Assembly: GCA_964479445.1 (NCBI GenBank)
Contig: CAYZMH010000101.1
Location: forward strand, 1-9,538
Origin: CAYZMH01 sp964479445
GTDB lineage: Bacteria; Bacteroidota; Bacteroidia; Bacteroidales; GCA-2748055
Reading direction: 5' to 3'
DNA length: 9,538 bases
Shown here: piece by piece, positions 6,087-9,538 of the stretch
Layout of the letters: each line of letters opens with the position of its first letter
Position numbering within the stretch: position 1 is the stretch's first letter
Program-made: the position numbers and the translations under genes
The notes under the pieces: model-generated
What the model was told of the DNA's origin: nothing
Databases searched by the model: none
Seen by the model: the letters and a program-made list of their open reading frames with translations, nothing else

Positions 6087-6952
6087 TGCAGCGCCCGGTT
6101 AACCAGATAGAATTACGCCATATCGTGCAAACGATCCGGAGGAAGTTCGGACTCGACCTGGATGTGCTGAGCCAGTCCCACCTCCGGGTGGTGCTTACCG
6201 GACTCATCATGGAGAAAGGGATGCGTTACCCCGATATCCTCGTTCAGCGTATGCTGGATTACCCCTACCTGTTGCAGGAGCTGATCTATGAACTGGATCA
6301 GCCGGAATCCGAGATGTTCCGCGATCCGGAAGTGTGGGTGCAGATAAGGAACGTGGTCCTGCCTTCCCTGGCTGCCTGGCGGGACGATCTGACTGCCTGG
6401 ATCCCCGGATGTTCGTCGGGATACGACCTCTCCTCGCTGGCCATTCTTTTGCAGGAGGAGGAACCGGGAGCGCATAAGGAGATGAAGATTCCGCCTTTCA
6501 GCCGGAAACGCCTGGAAGAGCGCATGACCATCAGGGCCTCCAGCTTCAGCCGCGAACGCCTGGAGGAGGCACGCAGGGGAATCCTTCCGGTTCAGACCCT
6601 GGAGTGGAACCGCTCAAATTACATGCTCTCCGGGGGTCACGGCGATTTTGATCACTATGTTGAAAAGGTGGATACCACCTGGCGTCGTAAAAACAGGTTG
6701 CCCGGTCTCACCTCCTTCGAAGAGCAGGGCCTGCTGCCCGGCAGACCGGAATGGAAAGCAGACCTGGTGCTGTTCCGGAACAGGTTGCTGCAGCTGAACC
6801 GGGAGGCGGCCGGACAGGTGCTGTACACGATCTGTGATACGCTGCGGCCGGGCGGGTTCCTGGTGCTGGGGTTCCTTGACCGGTATCCCGATCCGGACCG
6901 TTTTCCGCTGAAACCGTTGAAAAACAAGCTGGGGATCTATGAACGAACCTGA
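6086..6952 (+). CDS. Degenerate CheR paralogue, probably not an active methyltransferase
   Basis: 288 residues that align with CheR throughout but with altered key positions. A helical N-terminal part (1-70) is followed by ESEMFRDPEVW (75-84) for NTTxLFRDPxVW, WIPGCSSGYDLSS (105-117) for WxPGCSTGQEIYS (Glu to Asp114), IRASSFSRERLEEARRGI (149-166) for IYGSDLNEDVLETARKGI (the SAM-ribose Asp replaced by Ser153), and DLVLFRNRLLQLN (226-238) for DLIICRNVIIYFN. The C-terminal LRPGGFLVLGFLD (253-265) keeps the end of the fold. Losing the ribose-binding Asp and the loop Glu suggests weak or no SAM use; it may bind receptors or compete with the active CheR. The insert at about 133-165 has an internal duplication. 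It is coupled to the sensor gene by TGATG and overlaps CheB by 14 bases. Confidence 0.83.
   Translation: MQRPVNQIELRHIVQTIRRKFGLDLDVLSQSHLRVVLTGLIMEKGMRYPDILVQRMLDYPYLLQELIYELDQPESEMFRDPEVWVQIRNVVLPSLAAWRDDLTAWIPGCSSGYDLSSLAILLQEEEPGAHKEMKIPPFSRKRLEERMTIRASSFSRERLEEARRGILPVQTLEWNRSNYMLSGGHGDFDHYVEKVDTTWRRKNRLPGLTSFEEQGLLPGRPEWKADLVLFRNRLLQLNREAAGQVLYTICDTLRPGGFLVLGFLDRYPDPDRFPLKPLKNKLGIYERT
6497..6574 (+). repeat. In-frame 48-base-offset duplication inside the CheR paralogue
   Basis: Segments 6497-6526 and 6545-6574 agree at about 24 of 30 bases by hand alignment, at an offset of exactly 16 codons. They encode FSRKRLEE (138-145) and FSRERLEE (154-161). The second copy sits at the position of the SAM-binding strand and loop of active CheR, so the duplication extends that loop. 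Confidence 0.55.
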
Positions 6953-7523
6953 GCATAAGGGAATACGGCTTATCGTGGTCGGTGGATCGGCCGGGAGTTT
7001 CCGGATCGTCAGCCGGTTAATCACCGGTCTGCCGGAAACCTTTGATGTTCCCCTGATCGTCTGCCTGCACCGGCTCAAGAACATCAAGTCGGGCATGCTG
7101 GAGACCATCGGGCATATCACCACCAGGGAGGTGAGGGAACCGCGCGACAAAGACCCGGTGGAACCGGGTACGGTCTATGTAGCCCCGTCGAACTACCACC
7201 TTTTGCTGGAAGAGGATCTCACCTTTGCCCTGAGCACCTACCGGACCATCCACCATTCACGTCCTTCCATCGACCTGACCATGCAGTCGGCAGCGCTGGT
7301 ATACCGGGCCGGCGTACTGGGGATCCTGCTCTCGGGCGCCAATTCCGATGGTGCCGCGGGCATGAGGACGATCCGGCAGATGGGCGGTTCCACCCTGGTC
7401 CAGGATCCCGGTGATGCAGAGATCGCCTCCATGCCAAACGCGGCCCTGAAGGGGATGCAACCCGACTATATCTTTCGTGAGGAGAAAATCATTACTTTTA
7501 TTCAAAATTTACACGCGCGATGA
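6939..7523 (+). CDS. cheB: CheB-type protein-glutamate methylesterase, catalytic domain only
   Basis: Hydrolyses glutamate methyl esters on receptors, reversing CheR; in many bacteria it also deamidates glutamine. 194 residues, essentially the bare catalytic domain. The triad is visible: Ser17 in VVGGSAGS (13-20), His44 in VCLHRL, and Asp137 in LLSGANSDGAAGM (130-142). VYVAPSNYHLLL (79-90) and the QDPGDAEIASMPNAAL stretch near the C terminus are also family signatures. The N-terminal receiver domain of classical CheB is absent. The esterase therefore cannot be switched on by CheA phosphorylation and must be constitutive or controlled by a partner. The start ATG lies inside the end of the CheR paralogue, preceded by GGGGA (6931-6935). 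The stop overlaps the next ATG (ATGA). Confidence 0.95.
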   Translation: MNEPEHKGIRLIVVGGSAGSFRIVSRLITGLPETFDVPLIVCLHRLKNIKSGMLETIGHITTREVREPRDKDPVEPGTVYVAPSNYHLLLEEDLTFALSTYRTIHHSRPSIDLTMQSAALVYRAGVLGILLSGANSDGAAGMRTIRQMGGSTLVQDPGDAEIASMPNAALKGMQPDYIFREEKIITFIQNLHAR

Positions 7524-8305
7524 TGCACGACGGTAAACAGGCCTGGCTCTTTTCCTGGATCACTTTCCTGGTGCTTATCCTGTCTATGACCGCCGGCATC
7601 CTGCTTCCGCATATCCCGGGGGTGCATCAGGGTTTGCAATACACCCTGGGCCTGATTTTCTGGGTGATCGGATTGGCCTGCGCGGTTTTTCTTTTCATCC
7701 TTGCAACGCGCCAGGCCCTGCGAATGCAGCAGGATGAGGCCCTGGAAAAAGAGAAGAAGCAGAAGCAGGACAGGGAGACAACCCGGAAAAAGAGTGCCCG
7801 GAAAACTTCCGAAGAGCTCAACGTGGATATGGTGGCCCGGAAGATCCTGCGGAGGGTGGATCTGAACGACTCCCCGGAAAAAGCGGGAAAAATGTTGCTC
7901 GACCACCTGGCCGGCGAGCTGGAGATCATGTCCGGCATCTATTACCACCGCAACAAAGAGGGACTCTTTGAACCCGCCGCCACCTATGCGCTTCATGTAG
8001 CCCACACGCCCTATTCCTTCCGGGAGGGGGAGGGTCTGACCGGACAGGTGGCCCGGAACCGGGAGGTATCCCTGCTTCACAACATCCCGGAATCGTACGG
8101 GGAGGTAGTGTCCGGACTGGGAAAAACACGGCCCGCCTACCTGGCCATCATCCCCGTGGTAAGGGAGGATCAGACCCGCGCGGTGATCGAGTGCGCCGGT
8201 TTCCGCTATGCCGGTGAACCCCTTGACCAGCTGTTCCGCATCATGGCAAGGGGACTGGCAATATCGGGCGATACGCCCGGAAAGGAGGGAAAGAACCATG
8301 GATAA
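7520..8305 (+). CDS. Short membrane-anchored GAF protein (TM-TM-coil-GAF)
   Basis: 261 residues. Two membrane segments (about 8-30 and 41-63) joined by a short loop, a highly charged Lys/Glu/Gln coil (66-100), then a GAF domain (about 105-245). FREGEGLTGQVA (167-178) and NIPESYGEVVSGLGKTRP (188-205) match the equivalent parts of the GAF domains in the genes at 3723 and 8298, so the three are paralogues. Nothing follows the GAF except a short polar tail, so it has no output domain of its own. It could work as a partner or dominant modulator of the longer GAF proteins; the ligand is unknown. It starts within the CheB stop (ATGA; a second ATG follows at once) without a Shine-Dalgarno, and its last codons overlap the next gene by eight bases. 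Confidence 0.88.
   Translation: MMHDGKQAWLFSWITFLVLILSMTAGILLPHIPGVHQGLQYTLGLIFWVIGLACAVFLFILATRQALRMQQDEALEKEKKQKQDRETTRKKSARKTSEELNVDMVARKILRRVDLNDSPEKAGKMLLDHLAGELEIMSGIYYHRNKEGLFEPAATYALHVAHTPYSFREGEGLTGQVARNREVSLLHNIPESYGEVVSGLGKTRPAYLAIIPVVREDQTRAVIECAGFRYAGEPLDQLFRIMARGLAISGDTPGKEGKNHG
8284..8289 (+). promoter_or_regulatory. Shine-Dalgarno of the last GAF/PAS gene
   Basis: GGAGGG, eight bases before the ATG at 8298 and inside the preceding coding region. It is the clearest ribosome-binding site in the window and fixes the start of the last gene. Confidence 0.65.
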
Positions 8306-9538
8306 AGATCAGCAGACATACAGCCGGAAAATGATGATCCGCATCCAGGGAATCCTCACCATCGCGGCAGTGCTGGTGGTTCTCTTCTCCTGGCTTATGA
8401 TCATGCTCCGGTCCGGGGACGGCTCCCTGCTGCAAAAATGGATCACGGTGCACGGTGAACACCCCCTGCTGGCGGTGTTTGACCTGCTGCCGGTCTGGCT
8501 CTGGCTCTTCATGGAGGTGTTTCGCAGGCAGACCGCCCGGATTATCGAAAGGTTTCGTTCCGGGCAAACCGAAGCGGAACTGCTCCTGCAGCAAAACACT
8601 GATTTTGCCCGGGAACTTTCGGAAGGGGAAGATCCCGCCATGCCGCCGGAAATGCTGGAATCGGAACTCGGGCAGGCGCTGCGGCTCATTCAGCTGAACA
8701 TCAAATCGAACCGGCGCAAGGAGAAGGAGATGACGTGGATCGCGGAGGGCAAGGATATGGTTTCGCGCATTCTCCGCCTATACAGCAACCTGGATGAACT
8801 CTCCTACCGGATCCTCAGGGGGCTGAACAGCTATATCGATGCGACCCAGGGCGCCATGTACCTGTGGGATGAGGAGAGGGAAGAACTGGTGAATATCTCC
8901 ACTTTTGCCTACAACCGGCGGAAGTACGTGGACCAGGTATTCGGGATCGGGCAGGGACTGGTGGGCCAGTGTGCCTACGAGATGGATTATATCTACCGCA
9001 CGGAGATCCCCGAAGACTATGTATCGATCACATCCGGAATCCTGGGCGATCAGAAACCTCGGAGCATCCTGCTGGTTCCGCTGATCACCAACCAGCAGCT
9101 TCAGGGGATCGTGGAGTTCGCATTCCTGGAACCGCGGGTACCCAAGCTTACCATCCAGTTCCTGCTGGAGCTGGGGGAGATCATCGCCCGCACCATCTAT
9201 AACCTGCAGGTCAACGAGCGTACCCGCAGACTGCTGGAGGAGTCACGCAAAATGACCGAGGAGCTGCAGCGGAACGAGACAATCCTCCAGGAGAGTGCCG
9301 AGGAGATGCGGGTGACGCAGGACCAGCTGAAGCAGTCCAACACGCAGCTGGAGGAGAAGATGGAAGAGGCGCAGCATGCGCGGAACCGCCTCCACTGGTT
9401 GCTGGAAAATGCATCCGAGATTATCTCCATTTACGATGCCAGTTACAGGCTCACCTATGTGAGTCCGTCTGTCACCCGCATCCTGGGGTACACCCCCGAA
9501 GAGATGATGGCAGGGAAGGATTTTGAACGGATCAGCCG
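8298..9538 (+). CDS. Membrane sensor protein TM-TM-GAF-coil-PAS (3' end outside window)
   Basis: 413 codons seen, open at the right edge. Two TM segments (about 14-37 and 56-74) with a short loop between. A HAMP-like helical linker follows (80-150; ESELGQALRLIQLNI parallels the second HAMP-like segment of the gene at 3723). The GAF domain is about 155-305, with FGIGQGLVGQCA (215-226) and EIPEDYVSITSGILGDQKP (236-254). The segment NERTRRLLEESRK begins a long Glu/Gln coil (306-365), and a PAS domain starts at about 367 (WLLENASEIISIYD, YVSPSVTRILGYTPEEM) and is cut off. The linker and GAF are homologous to those of the 787-residue sensor, but there is no large external sensor region here. The missing C terminus may carry more PAS domains or the output domain of the system. 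The start at 8298 is supported by GGAGGG upstream. Confidence 0.9.
   Translation, partial: MDKDQQTYSRKMMIRIQGILTIAAVLVVLFSWLMIMLRSGDGSLLQKWITVHGEHPLLAVFDLLPVWLWLFMEVFRRQTARIIERFRSGQTEAELLLQQNTDFARELSEGEDPAMPPEMLESELGQALRLIQLNIKSNRRKEKEMTWIAEGKDMVSRILRLYSNLDELSYRILRGLNSYIDATQGAMYLWDEEREELVNISTFAYNRRKYVDQVFGIGQGLVGQCAYEMDYIYRTEIPEDYVSITSGILGDQKPRSILLVPLITNQQLQGIVEFAFLEPRVPKLTIQFLLELGEIIARTIYNLQVNERTRRLLEESRKMTEELQRNETILQESAEEMRVTQDQLKQSNTQLEEKMEEAQHARNRLHWLLENASEIISIYDASYRLTYVSPSVTRILGYTPEEMMAGKDFERIS

Noticed and set aside
2801..7523. Ordinary chemotaxis cluster
   Set aside because: CheR and CheB are present, but no CheA, CheW, CheY or MCP signalling domain is seen. The CheB also lacks its receiver.
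7502..8299. Minus-strand frame of 265 codons
   Set aside because: It mirrors the TM-TM-GAF gene almost end to end. The plus-strand reading has membrane segments and a GAF domain; the minus reading has none.

Overview
The window looks like a chromosomal fragment of a member of the Bacteroidota. Three upstream regions carry promoters of the Bacteroidota type (a TTG/TTTG -33 element, 19-20 bases, then TAnnTTTG). Most leading genes lack a Shine-Dalgarno sequence. The left-edge gene is a Tat-exported Gfo/Idh/MocA oxidoreductase of a kind abundant in this phylum. By eye the DNA is moderately GC-rich and the genes are densely packed. I see no rRNA, tRNA, CRISPR array, insertion sequence or integrase. 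The genus cannot be told from this stretch.

Left part (1-2661): three apparently single genes. A 3'-truncated Tat-signal Gfo/Idh/MocA oxidoreductase reads leftward off the window. Diverging from it is a protein with a Schlafen-type AlbA_2 domain and a C-terminal helical, probably winged-helix, region. Convergent with that is a PurQ-like class I glutamine amidotransferase domain that has lost both the nucleophilic Cys and the catalytic His. Between the last two is a 35-base imperfect direct repeat that duplicates the end of the AlbA_2 gene, stop codon included.

Right part (2738-9538): one rightward operon with its own promoter, built almost entirely from overlapping genes. The order is: CheR methyltransferase; a possible 29-codon ORF that exactly fills the only gap; a two-TM HAMP-GAF-PAS-PAS protein; a degenerate CheR paralogue; a CheB methylesterase domain without a receiver; a short TM-TM-GAF protein; and a TM-TM-GAF-coil-PAS protein that runs off the right edge.

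Interpretation: the operon holds a receptor methylation/demethylation pair (CheR and CheB) together with three related membrane-anchored GAF proteins. One of these has PAS domains like those of energy-taxis chemoreceptors. No CheA, CheW, histidine kinase, response regulator or MCP signalling hairpin is present in the visible part. The simplest reading is a non-canonical methylation-tuned sensory system. CheR and CheB would modify coiled-coil linkers of the GAF/PAS proteins, and the dead CheR may act as an adaptor or regulator. The output component may lie beyond position 9538. The domain calls are firm; the system-level function is inference.
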